Shown here piece after piece: positions 43,312 through 53,147 of a DNA stretch of 64,000 nucleotides. Position 1 is the stretch's first letter. Each line of letters starts with the position of its first letter. Source of the DNA: CAWACP01 sp963780655 (lineage in GTDB: Bacteria > Acidobacteriota > Terriglobia > Bryobacterales > Bryobacteraceae); assembly GCA_963780655.1 (NCBI GenBank), contig CAWACP010000005.1, forward strand, positions 248,001 to 312,000. The letters run 5' to 3'. The translations under genes and the position numbers were made by a program. The notes beneath the pieces were generated by a model that was not told the origin of the DNA, made no database searches, and was given only the letters and a program-made list of their open reading frames with translations.

Positions 43312-45231
43312 ATGTGCGGCATCGCGGGACAATTTCTGCTCCACCGGAACGCCGACGCGGCTGATATCCGCGCCATGTGCGACGTGATCCGCCACCGCGG
43401 TCCGGATGACGAGGGAGTGCGCACCGAAGGTGGATGCGGCATCGGCATGCGCCGGCTCTCCATTATCGATCTCAGCACCGGGCATCAGCCGTTATCGAAC
43501 GAGGACGGCTCGGTGTGGGTGGTCTTCAACGGCGAGATCTACAATTACCAGACGCTGCGCCAGGACCTCATCGCGAAGGGACATCGTTTCCGCACGAACA
43601 GCGATACGGAAACGCTGGTTCACCTCTATGAGGAAGAGGGCGTCGACGGCCTGCACAAGCTGCGCGGCATGTTTGCGTTCGCCATCCACGACGCGCGCCG
43701 CCGCTGTCTGCTGCTGGTGCGCGACCGGTTCGGCAAGAAGCCGCTGCATTACGCGCTGTTGCCCGATGGGCTTTACTTCGGCAGCGAGCTGAAGTGCCTG
43801 CGCGCGGCCGGCGTGCCGCTCGACATCGACCGCGAGGCGCTGCGGCTCTATTTTCAGTTCACGTGGATCCCCGAGCCGTGGAGCGTCTACAAGGCCATCC
43901 GCAAGCTGCCTCCGGGCTCGTGGATGCGGTATCACGCCGATGGCCGCGTTGAGCAGGGCCGCTACTGGACCATGCCGCAGGCAGCCGAGGAGGCGCCGCC
44001 CGGGCTGACCATCGATTCGGCGTGTGAAGAGCTGCGCGCTATCTTCGACGAATCCGTGCGGCTGCGCATGATTGCCGACGTGCCGCTGGGCGCATTTCTG
44101 AGCGGCGGCATCGACTCGACGTCGGTGGTCGCGTCTATGTCGCGGCAATCGAGTGCGCCGGTGAAAACATTCTCCATCGGCTTCGAAGAGCCCGAGTTCA
44201 ACGAGCTGCCGTGGGCGGGTCAGGTTGCCAGGCAGTACAAGACCGAGCATCACGAGATCGTCGTCGGGCCGCAATCCGTGGACCTGGTGACGAAGCTGGT
44301 GCGATCATTCGACGAGCCGTTCGGCGATTCGTCGGCGATCCCCACCTACCTCGTGTCCGAGTTCGCGGCGCAGCACGTGAAGGTGGCGCTTACGGGCGAT
44401 GGCGGCGACGAACTGTTCGCCGGGTACAACAGCTTCTTCCAGGTGCAGGACGGCCGCCGCTACGATGCCATCCCGCAGGTCGCGCGCAGGTTGATGTCAT
44501 GGACAGCCGACCGGCTTCCGTACTCGGCGTACGGGAAGAACCTGCTGCGGGCGATGAGCAGGCCGTCGTCGCTGGAGCGCTATTTCGAGTGGGCCGGCAC
44601 CATGCACTACTTCCGGGAAAAGCTGTTGGAGACGGACTGGATGGAGCCGGCCGATGCGGCGTATCTGCGAAACACGCTGGCGCACTATCTGCTGCCGGAC
44701 GGCACGAATCCGCTGACCCAGGCGCTGTGGTTCGAGGCGACGGCCAAGCTCACGGGCGACATGCTGGTGAAGGTGGATCGCATGTCCATGGCGAACTCGC
44801 TGGAGGTGCGGTGCCCGCTGCTCGATCACGAGCTGGCCGAGTTTGCGGCGCGCCTGCCGCATTCGTGGAAAATGCGCGAGGGCCGGGGCAAGTGGATTCT
44901 GGTGAAGGCTCTCGGCGACCGGCTTCCGCCGGAGTTGCTGACAAGGCCGAAGTGGGGCTTCGGAGTGCCGCTGGCGCAGTGGTTCCGTGGATCGCTGCGC
45001 GAGTTCGTGCGCGATCATTTGCTGAGCGCTGGGTCTCTGCATCGCGGCATCGTGTCGCCGCCGTTTCTGCGCCATCTGATGGAGGAGCACGAGTCGGGCC
45101 GGCGCGATAATCGCCACCGGCTGTGGATGCTGCTGATGCTGGAGCTGTGGTTCCGCGAGCACGATGGTTACGCGGCGGAGCATGCGGATAACAGGCCGAA
45201 GGCCTGCTCCACGAAGGCCGTCAATCATTGA
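43312..45231 (+). CDS. asnB: Asparagine synthetase (glutamine-hydrolysing)
   Basis: The 639-residue protein has the class II glutaminase domain with Cys2 nucleophile (MCGIAGQF), IRHRGPDDEG, FNGEIYN and SDTETLVHLYEE. The synthetase domain carries the PP-loop LSGGIDST near residue 265 and GDGGDELFAGYN. It converts Asp + Gln + ATP to Asn. Members close to exosortase/polysaccharide loci also modify sugars, but nothing here shows that. The last ~12 residues (NRPKACSTKAVNH) are encoded by a REP palindrome, so the natural end was probably slightly shorter or extended by the repeat. Confidence 0.93.
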   Translation: MCGIAGQFLLHRNADAADIRAMCDVIRHRGPDDEGVRTEGGCGIGMRRLSIIDLSTGHQPLSNEDGSVWVVFNGEIYNYQTLRQDLIAKGHRFRTNSDTETLVHLYEEEGVDGLHKLRGMFAFAIHDARRRCLLLVRDRFGKKPLHYALLPDGLYFGSELKCLRAAGVPLDIDREALRLYFQFTWIPEPWSVYKAIRKLPPGSWMRYHADGRVEQGRYWTMPQAAEEAPPGLTIDSACEELRAIFDESVRLRMIADVPLGAFLSGGIDSTSVVASMSRQSSAPVKTFSIGFEEPEFNELPWAGQVARQYKTEHHEIVVGPQSVDLVTKLVRSFDEPFGDSSAIPTYLVSEFAAQHVKVALTGDGGDELFAGYNSFFQVQDGRRYDAIPQVARRLMSWTADRLPYSAYGKNLLRAMSRPSSLERYFEWAGTMHYFREKLLETDWMEPADAAYLRNTLAHYLLPDGTNPLTQALWFEATAKLTGDMLVKVDRMSMANSLEVRCPLLDHELAEFAARLPHSWKMREGRGKWILVKALGDRLPPELLTRPKWGFGVPLAQWFRGSLREFVRDHLLSAGSLHRGIVSPPFLRHLMEEHESGRRDNRHRLWMLLMLELWFREHDGYAAEHADNRPKACSTKAVNH

Positions 45232-45415
45232 TCTGGGATGGCGCACGCTTCACATGCAGGCTGAAAGCCTGCTCTACTGTCGCTTCACGATCCGTAGTAG
45301 AGCAGGCTTTTAGCCTGCACGTAACTCGTCGACAGACCGCGGAGTCTCAGATGAGCGTGCAGCGTCCGAGCAGCGCGAGCTGAAGCTGGCGCCAGCACGC
45401 TGAAGCGTGCGCCAC
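45192..45415. repeat. Cluster of four REP-like palindromes after asnB
   Basis: Units lie at 45192-45212 (CAGGCCGAAGGCCTG + CTCCAC tail, inside asnB), 45256-45277 (GCAGGCTGAAAGCCTGC + TCTAC), 45297-45320 (GTAGAGCAGGCTTTTAGCCTG, opposite orientation) and 45395-45415 (GCACGCTGAAGCGTGC + GCCAC). The tails alternate in orientation, as in bacterial interspersed mosaic elements. The spacer separates convergent genes. Confidence 0.75.
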
Positions 45416-45423
45416 AGAGCACC

Positions 45424-46851
45424 CTACCAGCGCAAACGTAAGCCCTGGAGCCAGGGAAGCTCCGCTGCGTTTGTGGTGGCCGGATTTGGTCCCTGTAGAA
45501 CGGTCTCGAGCACTGGCCGCATCTGCGCCACTCGTTTCATGCGCAGGACGACATCCCACAATGGCTCGAGTTTCTTCCAGCCCGCTGCGTATGCGACGTG
45601 GCGGAGTCTGGGAATCCACTCCGGCTTTGTGAACGCACCTTTGAGAATCGCGGGCCAGCGATAGAAGTCGCGATAGGCGCGCCAGTACCCCGATTCGAGT
45701 TCCTCGGGGGTCATGCCGGCGGGCTGAAAGACGGTGTGGCGCGTGTCGTAGAGATCCCACTCGCGGTGCAGCAGCCGCCCCTGCGCCTCCATTCGCGCGT
45801 ACAAAGCCGTTCCGGGATACGGTGTCAGGATGTGAAACGTCGCGGTCTCGATGCCGGCGGCCACGGCCCACTCCACCGTGCGATCGAACACATCAGGACC
45901 GTCGCCGTCCATCCCGAAGACGAAGCTTCCGTTCACCATCACGCCAAGGTCATGCAGGCGCCGGATCGCCGTGGCGTAATCGCGATCGACGTTCTGAAAC
46001 TTGCGCTGCTCGTTCAGGTTCGCTGCGTTGGTGGTTTCGAAGCCGACGAACAGGCTGCGCAGTCCGCATTCCGCGGCCTTGTCGAGCAGGTTCGGCTCCG
46101 CGCGTGATTGCAGAACCGAGTTCACGGTCGCTGCCGCCTGCCAGATACGGTTCATGCCGCGCATGCCGTCGAACAGCGCCGCAGCGAAGCGCCGGTCTCC
46201 GAAAAGGTGATCGTCGAGGAAGTAGAGGTGCCGGCCCGGCAACCGTTCGATCTCCGCGAGAGCCGCGTCAACCGTCTGGGTGTAGAACGATTTCCCGCCG
46301 CGGAAGAACGCCTCTTTGTAGCAGAAGTCGCAGACGTAGGGGCAGCCACGTGAGACGACAATCGAGTTCGGGACCAGGTACAGATTGCGTTTGATGAGAT
46401 CGCGGCGGATGGGCGGAAGCGTCCCAAGTGTTCGTTCGGTGGACTGGTATCTGCACGCCGGCCGGCCACCGCGAAAATCCTTCAGAAACCGCGGCCAGGT
46501 GTCTTCACCGGGGCCGAGAAAGATGGCATCGGCGTGCTGCGCCGCTTCGTCGGGCAATGACGTGACGTGCAGGCCTCCGAGCGTCACAAACGCGCCCTTC
46601 CGCCGGTAATGGTCGGCGATCGCGTACGAGCGGCGAGCGCTGGTGATGTAGACCTCGATGGCCACCAGATCGGGCTTGTCGTCGAGTCGCAAGGGTTCCA
46701 CATGCTCGTCCGTGAGCACGATGTGGTCGTCGGGATCGAGGTAAGCGGCCAGAGTTGCCAGGCCGAGCGGCGGGAACAAGGAGTACTTGATGGGCCGGAA
46801 CAGCGGGCTGGTGGCTTCCGTGAGGGCGGGAAGAATGAACTTCACGAACAT
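45424..46851 (-). CDS. B12-binding radical SAM protein
   Basis: The 475-residue protein has an N-terminal cobalamin-binding-like domain (~1-150: FPPLGLATLAAYLDPDDHIVL, VTLGGLHVTSLPDEA). The radical SAM core has the cluster motif CPYVCDFCY (CxxxCxxC), YFLDDHLFGD and VGFETTNAANL. Such enzymes perform methylations or rearrangements on unactivated carbons; hopanoid and quinone modifications are examples, but I cannot assign a substrate. ATG 46851 (MFVKFILPAL) is preferred to TTG 46872. The neighbours queD and dinG are in the same orientation but 61 bp or more upstream. Confidence 0.88.
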   Translation of the reverse strand: MFVKFILPALTEATSPLFRPIKYSLFPPLGLATLAAYLDPDDHIVLTDEHVEPLRLDDKPDLVAIEVYITSARRSYAIADHYRRKGAFVTLGGLHVTSLPDEAAQHADAIFLGPGEDTWPRFLKDFRGGRPACRYQSTERTLGTLPPIRRDLIKRNLYLVPNSIVVSRGCPYVCDFCYKEAFFRGGKSFYTQTVDAALAEIERLPGRHLYFLDDHLFGDRRFAAALFDGMRGMNRIWQAAATVNSVLQSRAEPNLLDKAAECGLRSLFVGFETTNAANLNEQRKFQNVDRDYATAIRRLHDLGVMVNGSFVFGMDGDGPDVFDRTVEWAVAAGIETATFHILTPYPGTALYARMEAQGRLLHREWDLYDTRHTVFQPAGMTPEELESGYWRAYRDFYRWPAILKGAFTKPEWIPRLRHVAYAAGWKKLEPLWDVVLRMKRVAQMRPVLETVLQGPNPATTNAAELPWLQGLRLRW

Positions 46852-46912
46852 GGCAGAACCAGAATCCTGCAATGTTCACGGTAATGTCAAGTACTTTTTT
46901 CTGTAAAGTATA

Positions 46913-47284
46913 TCAGGGCCGGTACACCGCCACGCTCGTGTCCGTCTCCCAGATGCGCACCTCAGAGACGCGAACAGGCGCATCCGCGGCGAGCCCGCGG
47001 CTGATCTCGTCGTGGAAATACTTCGCCATGTTCTCGGCCGAGGGATTGATCACATCGAAGGGCGACAGGTCGTTGATGAAGCGGTGATCCAGATACTCGA
47101 TGACGCCATGCATCAGGCGCTTCAGTTCAAGGAAGTCCACCAGCAGGCCATTATCGGCCAGATGCTCGCCGGCCACGGTTACCTGCACGCGGTAGTTATG
47201 GCCGTGCACGTTCTCGCACTTGCCTTTGTAGTTGCGCAGCGCATGACCCGCGGCAAAGCTCTGTTCCACTGAAACCTCAAACAT
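46913..47284 (-). CDS. queD: 6-carboxy-tetrahydropterin synthase / PTPS family (QueD)
   Basis: The 123-residue protein has zinc His residues in FAAGHALR and VHGHNYRVQV, and the catalytic Cys in YKGKCENVHGH. It also has GLLVDFLELKRLM, LDHRFINDL and the Glu of IWETDTS. It converts dihydroneopterin triphosphate to carboxytetrahydropterin for queuosine, or acts as PTPS; the CxxxHGHN spacing favours QueD. ATG 47284 overlaps the end of the helicase gene by eight bases. queC and queE are not in the window. Confidence 0.92.
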   Translation of the reverse strand: MFEVSVEQSFAAGHALRNYKGKCENVHGHNYRVQVTVAGEHLADNGLLVDFLELKRLMHGVIEYLDHRFINDLSPFDVINPSAENMAKYFHDEISRGLAADAPVRVSEVRIWETDTSVAVYRP

Positions 47285-49205
47285 CGAAGAAGCGCTCCAC
47301 GTCCTGTATGTCTGTTGTGAACCCGTAATCGGGGAGGCTGTCGAAGAACACCTGCCCGTAGCGCTGCCTGGTGATGCGATTATCCAACAGAGAAAGAACG
47401 CCACGGTCGGAACGGCTTCGAATCAGCCGTCCGAACCCCTGCTTCAAGGCTAGCGCAGCCTGCGGAATCTGGTAGTCGTAGAACGGATTGCCGCCGTTCT
47501 CGCGGACATCGTTGATGCGCGCCTCCACCACCGGATCGTTGGGAACGGCGAACGGCAGTTTGTCGATGATGACGCAGCTCAACTGATCTCCCTGCACGTC
47601 CACGCCCTGCCAGAACGACGACGTGGCGAACAGCACGCAATTGGGCGTGCGGCGAAACTCGTCGAGCAGCGCATTTCGCGGGCCCGTGCCCTGCAGCAGC
47701 ACCGGATACTCGATGTCGAAGGAGACGCGATCGTGGATGGCGCGCATCTGCTGGTAGCTGGTGAACAGCACGAAAGCACGGCCGCGGCTGGCCTTGAGCA
47801 TGCGCACGATCTCGGTTGCCGCTGCGCTCGTGAACGCCGGACTGCGCGGGTCGGGCAGGTGCTGGGGAACATACAGCAGCGACTGTTTCGGGAACTCGAA
47901 GTGGCTGGGGACGATCAGCGTCCGCGCGTTACGCACGCCCAGGCGCGATGAGGTGAAATCGAAGTTTCCGCCGACGGCGAGCGTCGCCGAGGTGAGCACC
48001 ACCGTATCCACCTTGTCGAACAGACGCTCTTCCAGAAGCGAGGACACGTCAACGGGGGTCGCCTGCAGCACGATGCTGCGCGCGCGGCGCTCGATCCAAT
48101 AGACGTAGCGGCGGTCGTTGCCGGCTATCCAGAAGCGTACGGCCTGGCTGATCTCATTGGTGCGCCGAAGCAATGGCGTAACATCCTCGGGCGCATCCTT
48201 GATCAGGCTCAGGTGAGCGGTAAGCAGTTCGCAGGCGATGAGGATATCCTGGTATTTCTGATCGTAGGTCTCGAGCCACGCGGACTGGGTTTGGAAACCT
48301 TCCCGGCCTTCCGAGCCTTCGAACGTGGAGAAGAAGGCGCCGGCGCGCTCCTGCAGCATGTCCAGGATGCGGTCAAGCTCCTGCGAGCCGAAATTCCTGC
48401 GGCGCGAGACCGCGGCCGTATCACGGACGAGTTCCTGCACCTGATAGCTGCTGACGCTCACGCCGAAGAATTGTCCCGCAATGTCCTCGATTTCGTGGGC
48501 TTCGTCGAATACGACGGCGCCATATTCCGGGATGATTCCCTCGAAGTCGGCTTCTTTTACGGCCAGATCGGCGAAAAACAGATGATGATTGACGATGATG
48601 ACGTCGGACGCCATGGCGCGCTGGTGCATCAGCGTGAGGAAGCACCGGTCGAACTGTTGGCACTTCTGGCCGCCGCACAGGTCGCGCCGTGCGTCCATTT
48701 TCGACCACGCCGAGCTGTTCTCGGGAATGGTCCGCAGCTCCACGCGATCGCCGGTTTCGGTGGTCTTCTCCCACTCCCGAATGATCTGAAAATCCGCGAC
48801 CTCTTCGAGTCCCGCCAGCGCCGGCGACTTCTCCGCGTCGTAAATCTTCTGGCGGCAGGCATAATTGCCACGCCCCTTCATGTAGCAGACCTTCAGCGGC
48901 GTGGAGAAGTGCTGCTGCAGGAACGGCACATCCTTGAAGAAGAGCTGCTCCTGCAGGTTTTTCGTGCCGGTGGAAATCACCACGCGGCGGCCGGAGAGAA
49001 TGGCGGGGATGAGATATGCGAGCGTTTTCCCGGTGCCCGTGCCCGCTTCCACCAGCAGGTGACGCTTGTCCCGGATGGCCGCTTCCACCGCCTCCGCCAT
49101 CTCCAGTTGGCCCGCACGGAACTCGTACTGCGGATGCCAACGCGAAAGAATGCCCTGGCGCGAAAAGAATTTCCGCGTGGAAATGATCTGGGCGGAGGAC
49201 GACAT
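47277..49205 (-). CDS. DinG/XPD-type ATP-dependent DNA helicase
   Basis: The 642-residue SF2 helicase has Walker A VEAGTGTGKTLAYLIPA, a likely FeS cluster with four Cys (GNYACRQK, RRDLCGGQKCQQFDRCF), the Walker B box VVFDEAHEIEDIA and motif VI-like KQGFGRLIRSRSDRG. The family unwinds 5'-3', resolving R-loops and structured DNA during repair. The Q-like motif YEFRAGQLEMAEAV is present. It is translationally linked to queD. The locus has divergent cupin transcription 47 bp upstream. Confidence 0.93.
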   Translation of the reverse strand: MSSSAQIISTRKFFSRQGILSRWHPQYEFRAGQLEMAEAVEAAIRDKRHLLVEAGTGTGKTLAYLIPAILSGRRVVISTGTKNLQEQLFFKDVPFLQQHFSTPLKVCYMKGRGNYACRQKIYDAEKSPALAGLEEVADFQIIREWEKTTETGDRVELRTIPENSSAWSKMDARRDLCGGQKCQQFDRCFLTLMHQRAMASDVIIVNHHLFFADLAVKEADFEGIIPEYGAVVFDEAHEIEDIAGQFFGVSVSSYQVQELVRDTAAVSRRRNFGSQELDRILDMLQERAGAFFSTFEGSEGREGFQTQSAWLETYDQKYQDILIACELLTAHLSLIKDAPEDVTPLLRRTNEISQAVRFWIAGNDRRYVYWIERRARSIVLQATPVDVSSLLEERLFDKVDTVVLTSATLAVGGNFDFTSSRLGVRNARTLIVPSHFEFPKQSLLYVPQHLPDPRSPAFTSAAATEIVRMLKASRGRAFVLFTSYQQMRAIHDRVSFDIEYPVLLQGTGPRNALLDEFRRTPNCVLFATSSFWQGVDVQGDQLSCVIIDKLPFAVPNDPVVEARINDVRENGGNPFYDYQIPQAALALKQGFGRLIRSRSDRGVLSLLDNRITRQRYGQVFFDSLPDYGFTTDIQDVERFFDV

Positions 49206-49251
49206 CGGGGGCGGTGACTTCAGGTTATCAGAGTGGGCTAAGATTCTACCA

Positions 49252-49599
49252 ATGCCGCTCTACCAATGGGACCGCGTCGCGAAAGAGCAATTGAACCCTC
49301 TGTTCGCTCGCCAGATGATTCATGGCGAGCACTTCACCGTCGCCCGGATCGAACTCCGGCGCGGATGCATGGTTCCCGAGCACAGCCATCATAACGAGCA
49401 GTTCTCGATGATTGAGAGGGGCCGGCTGAAGTTCGTGATGGACGGCACGGAGATTGTGGTGGGTCCCGGGGAAGCGCTGCACATCCCGCCGAACGTCCCG
49501 CACTCGGCCGAGGCGCTGGAGGACTGCATCGCCACCGATCTGTTCATCCCGCGGCGTGAGGACTGGATTCGCGGCGACGACGCGTACCTGCGGAAATAA
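49252..49599 (+). CDS. Single-domain cupin protein
   Basis: The 115-residue protein has both cupin motifs: GCMVPEHSHHNEQFSMIERGRL (metal His/His/Glu) and PGEALHIPPNVPHSAEALED. Small cupins bind a metal and may be enzymes (dioxygenase, isomerase) or sensors. ATG 49252 gives the natural start MPLYQWDRV. It stands alone between divergent dinG and convergent thiL, and a REP-like palindrome follows its stop within six bases. Confidence 0.85.
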   Translation: MPLYQWDRVAKEQLNPLFARQMIHGEHFTVARIELRRGCMVPEHSHHNEQFSMIERGRLKFVMDGTEIVVGPGEALHIPPNVPHSAEALEDCIATDLFIPRREDWIRGDDAYLRK

Positions 49600-49605
49600 C
49601 TCAGG

Positions 49606-49658
49606 ACAGGCGAAAACGCCTGTTCTACTGCGCATGTGGAGTAGGCCTTCGGCCTGCA
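49606..49658. repeat. Pair of REP-like palindromes covering the thiL 3' end
   Basis: Units are 49606-49628 (ACAGGCGAAAACGCCTGT + TCTAC) and 49636-49658 (GTGGAGTAGGCCTTCGGCC + TGCA), in head-to-head tail orientation. The thiL stop (CTA at 49625-49627 on this strand) is within the first, and thiL's last ten codons lie in the second. Confidence 0.7.
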
Positions 49659-50494
49659 TTGCGGAAGTGATCGTAACCGGCTGGCGCGAGCGGCAGGCCC
49701 ATGAACGAGATCATCGGGCGCCTGGACCCGACGATGGTTCCGATGCGCTGACCGGGAACGCGGACGCGCGGCGGCGCCGTGTATAACAGCTCATAGTCTT
49801 CGCCGGCATGCAGTGCTTCTTCGAGCGTGGCGCCTGCGAGGACGGGAAGGCCGCGGTCGAGTACAGCGGAAACGCCGGAGGCCACGCACAAGCGGTGAAG
49901 ATCGAGAGACAGGCCGTCGCTCAGATCCATGCAGGCCGACGCCTTGCCGATCAGCTTTCGTCCGATATCGAGACGCGGCACGATCTCGCGCCGGTGCTTC
50001 CAGCCGCCCAGAGAACCGGACACGTAGATGGCGTCGCCCGGCTTCGCTCCATCGCGCCGCAGCGCTTTGCCTTTCGGCGCCGAACCGCACACCATGACGT
50101 CGCACATCAGTTGCGGCGCGTGCGAGAGGTCGCCGCCGACGATTGCGGTTCCCGTTTCGCCGGCGAGTTTGCCAAGGCCGCGATAGAAGCCGTCGAACCA
50201 CTTCGTATCGGCCCACGGAGGCAGCGCCAGCGAGATGAGGCAGAAGCGCGGCGTTCCGCCCATCGCTGCGATATCGCTGAGAGAGCGGGCCAGCGCGCGG
50301 CGGCCCAGCGACGCCGCATCATGGTTGCGACGACGGAAGTGGACATTCTCGATGAACAGGTCGGTGGTGAAGAGCAGATCTTCGTTCGGGCGCGGACGAA
50401 AGATGGCGCAATCGTCGCCGATGCCTTTGACCAGCCCGCGCGCGCTAGTCGCAGGAACCCGGCGCAGCAGCGATTCCTCTGTTGTGGGCTTCAC
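49625..50494 (-). CDS. thiL: Thiamine-monophosphate kinase
   Basis: The 289-residue AIR-synthase-fold kinase has GIGDDCAIF, LLFTTDLFIENVHFRR, ARSLSDIAAMGGTPRFCLISLALP, AIVGGDLSHA and MDLSDGLSLDLHRLC. It makes thiamine diphosphate from thiamine monophosphate and ATP. It is slightly short at the C-terminus, and the last residues (NAGRRPTPHAQ) come from REP repeat DNA. The start overlaps the Hsp70 stop by four bases (ATGA), so it appears to be the tail gene of the Hsp70 operon. Confidence 0.93.
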   Translation of the reverse strand: MKPTTEESLLRRVPATSARGLVKGIGDDCAIFRPRPNEDLLFTTDLFIENVHFRRRNHDAASLGRRALARSLSDIAAMGGTPRFCLISLALPPWADTKWFDGFYRGLGKLAGETGTAIVGGDLSHAPQLMCDVMVCGSAPKGKALRRDGAKPGDAIYVSGSLGGWKHRREIVPRLDIGRKLIGKASACMDLSDGLSLDLHRLCVASGVSAVLDRGLPVLAGATLEEALHAGEDYELLYTAPPRVRVPGQRIGTIVGSRRPMISFMGLPLAPAGYDHFRNAGRRPTPHAQ

Positions 50495-53094
50495 GTCGTT
50501 GATTCGGCCATCACCAGGCCCGAGGGCAGCTCTTCGCCGAAGATCTTCGCGGCGTCTTCCGCCTCGTCGCCTTCGAGCACCGGCAGCAGCTGCTCGGGAA
50601 TTGCTCTACGCACCAGGTCAAGCGTCGCCGCCGGAAGGTCGCGCGTGGAGTCTCCGGTGCGCTTCGCGATGGAAACGAGCGCGTCGGCTGAACCCGGCAG
50701 TTTCACAAGACCTTCCACCCAGCGCGTCGCCGTGGACGCCGGCAGCACCTGATTGATAGGTCCGTAGAACAGTCTGCGCGCCCCGAGCCGCGCCAGGCAC
50801 CACATTGCCGTCTCGCGCATCTCGCCGCGCTTCACCATGTTCAGCAGCGCGTCGCCGAGCTGCGTCCTGGTCTGCAGCGGCAACAGCTCCAGACTGGAAG
50901 CCGTTCGCCACATTTCGCGCAGCAGGCTGTTATTGAGGCGCTGCTTCTTTTGCCCCCGCGGCATCAGCGCCGGCGAGAGGCGCTGGAAAATGTCGGTCTG
51001 CTGATTGCGATTAAGGCCGCCTGCAACGCGTCCCCAGAAGATCCACCAGTCGATCTCGTTCTGCACCTGGCTGGCGAACGTGAGGCCCGACGCGTAGATG
51101 CGCCGCACCTGTTCAATGCGCCATTCATCGCCGGGAAAGCCGAAGCCCGGGCGCAGGCAGAAGCCGCCCAGGTTGAGCCAGCGCATCTCCAGGGCAGGCG
51201 ATTTCTTCCGCGCGTCGGCCACGTCGAGCATGCGGTCCGCGAGATTGCGGATGGTGGAGACGGGCCACGAATTGCGCCCCAGCGCGAGCGCCTGTTCGAG
51301 CCTGCCCGGCAATTCCGGCGGCGCTACCTCGCCCGTTTTGAACGTCGCCGAGATCAGGTCTCCCGCGGCCGCCAGCGCTTCCGCACTTACTATGGCCGCC
51401 GGACGAGACGGCCCCTTTGTCGCAGCAGCCTTGCGCAGTTCGAACTGCAGGCGCCAGCGATGCTCGCTGATCTTCGATTCGGCCCAAACTTCCAGCGTGC
51501 CCACTTCGGTGAGCTTCGCGCCCAGCCTTACGGGGATGAGCCGCTCGCCCTGCTTTCCGAAGCGAATCACCGCATTCAGCGGCGCGTGCAGGTGCAGATC
51601 GGGGATTTCGCCGGCGGCCACGCGCTGGCCGATCTGGTCGTCCACACGCGTCAGTGAGCTGTAGAGACGGAACGAGACCGGCTTGTTGGCCACCAGATGA
51701 AGACTCTCATCTTCCAGTTCGATGGTCTGGCCTTCTTCGGATCCGCGCGGCACCAGGCACAGCAGATCGCTCTCGCCCACGCCGATGTAGTACGTCCTGG
51801 GCAGGCCGCCGCGCACCAATAGTCCAACGCCGGTGGAGCGGACGTAGGAGTAATACGCAGCGCCGACCGCCACGGCGAGATCGAGGTCCTGATTTTCGAG
51901 AATGAGCGGACGCTTGGCGTACCAGCGCTCCATTACGTCGGCCACCCGCGTGCGGCAGATCTCCGGGATGAAGAAGCCGCCGTTGAACAGGATGGCGTCG
52001 GGACGCGCATCCTCGTTGGCGCTGAGGAAGGCGGCGAGATGGCGCGTGATAGCCGGGTCGGACACGTACGGTAGTCCCAGCTCCCGGAAGAGACTGCGCT
52101 TCTCCTCCTTCGGTTTCTCGTGCAGGTCGCAGAACGGCAGGAAACCGTCGAGCGTGAGCTCCAGCGCCTCTTCGCGCGTGATTTCGGTTCGCTTCGTACC
52201 GCCCACCAGCGACGCGCCCGCGCCGAGCACCGTGATTTCGACACTCTTCAGATCCGGGTTCGCCAGCAGCCGTTCCTTCGCCGCCGCGCACTGATACCGC
52301 AACGCGCTGCGCTGCCGGATGGAGAGCGGCACGCCGAGCTTCGCCTCCACCAGCCAGCCGAGCGTGAGGTCGAGATTGTCGCCACCCAGCAGCAGGTGCC
52401 GGCCAACGGCGGTGCGCGTAAACTCGACGCGATCGCCCTGCCGGTTCACGCGGATCAGAGTGAAGTCGCTGGTACCGCCGCCGACATCGCACACCAGCAC
52501 GAGCATGCCGTCGAACAGGCTCTTCTGCGATTGCGAGAGATGATTGGCGATCCACGAATAGAACGCAGCGGCAGGCTCCTCCAGCAGCGTGAGCTGCTCG
52601 AAACCGGCGTCGCGCGCGGCCTGCACGGTGAGCTCGCGGGCCTCCTCGTCAAAGGAGGCCGGCACGGTGAGAACAATCTCCTGCGCGCTCAGCGGCTGAT
52701 CGGGCCGCTGCTGGTTCCACGCGTCGCGCATGGTGGCGAGGATGGCGGTGGAGACTTCGACGGGCGACAGAACGCGTCCGGCCTCCTGCGCATCCCACGG
52801 CAGGATCTTCGCGGTGCGATCGACGTCCGGATTCGAAAGCCACGACTTCGCCGAGTGCACTGATTTGGTCGGGACGAGGGCGCCCTGCTCGCGCGCGAAC
52901 GTGCCAATGTAGGTGCGGTCGTCGCCCAGATAGAGGAATGATGGCAGCGTGCGCCGCGGCTCAATCTGGTTCTGCGTGACGTACTGCGGGATGTCCTGGA
53001 TGTGGATGGGCGGGAAATCGGCGTCCTCCGCCTCCACGGGGTCGACGAAGGCGAGCGCCGAGTTGGTGGTGCCGAGGTCGATGCCGACTTTCAT
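50491..53094 (-). CDS. Hsp70-family protein with DUF3731-like C-terminus (Hsp70-A)
   Basis: The 867-residue protein has an N-terminal Hsp70 ATPase: KVGIDLGTTNSALAF, QEIVLTVPASFDEEARELT, TLLEEPAAAFYSW and LVCDVGGGTSDFTLI. From ~450 the substrate domain differs from DnaK, and ~600-865 is a helical extension (NNSLLREMWRTASSLELLP, MVKRGEMRETAMWCLARLGARRLFYGP) like DUF3731. It is longer than DnaK (~640) and lacks its C-terminal acidic EEVD-like tail. Such Hsp70s occur with a second Hsp70 and DUF2760, as here. A dedicated chaperone pair of unknown client is likely. Confidence 0.9.
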   Translation of the reverse strand: MKVGIDLGTTNSALAFVDPVEAEDADFPPIHIQDIPQYVTQNQIEPRRTLPSFLYLGDDRTYIGTFAREQGALVPTKSVHSAKSWLSNPDVDRTAKILPWDAQEAGRVLSPVEVSTAILATMRDAWNQQRPDQPLSAQEIVLTVPASFDEEARELTVQAARDAGFEQLTLLEEPAAAFYSWIANHLSQSQKSLFDGMLVLVCDVGGGTSDFTLIRVNRQGDRVEFTRTAVGRHLLLGGDNLDLTLGWLVEAKLGVPLSIRQRSALRYQCAAAKERLLANPDLKSVEITVLGAGASLVGGTKRTEITREEALELTLDGFLPFCDLHEKPKEEKRSLFRELGLPYVSDPAITRHLAAFLSANEDARPDAILFNGGFFIPEICRTRVADVMERWYAKRPLILENQDLDLAVAVGAAYYSYVRSTGVGLLVRGGLPRTYYIGVGESDLLCLVPRGSEEGQTIELEDESLHLVANKPVSFRLYSSLTRVDDQIGQRVAAGEIPDLHLHAPLNAVIRFGKQGERLIPVRLGAKLTEVGTLEVWAESKISEHRWRLQFELRKAAATKGPSRPAAIVSAEALAAAGDLISATFKTGEVAPPELPGRLEQALALGRNSWPVSTIRNLADRMLDVADARKKSPALEMRWLNLGGFCLRPGFGFPGDEWRIEQVRRIYASGLTFASQVQNEIDWWIFWGRVAGGLNRNQQTDIFQRLSPALMPRGQKKQRLNNSLLREMWRTASSLELLPLQTRTQLGDALLNMVKRGEMRETAMWCLARLGARRLFYGPINQVLPASTATRWVEGLVKLPGSADALVSIAKRTGDSTRDLPAATLDLVRRAIPEQLLPVLEGDEAEDAAKIFGEELPSGLVMAESTT

Positions 53095-53147
53095 TCGAAC
53101 CTCGCCTGTGGCGCACGCTTCAGCACCCGCGACCCGGGAAGGCAGTA

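Noticed and set aside
49066..49251. N-terminal extension of the cupin gene
   Set aside because: The extra 62 codons are antisense to the helicase start; homologous cupins start near MPLYQWDRV.
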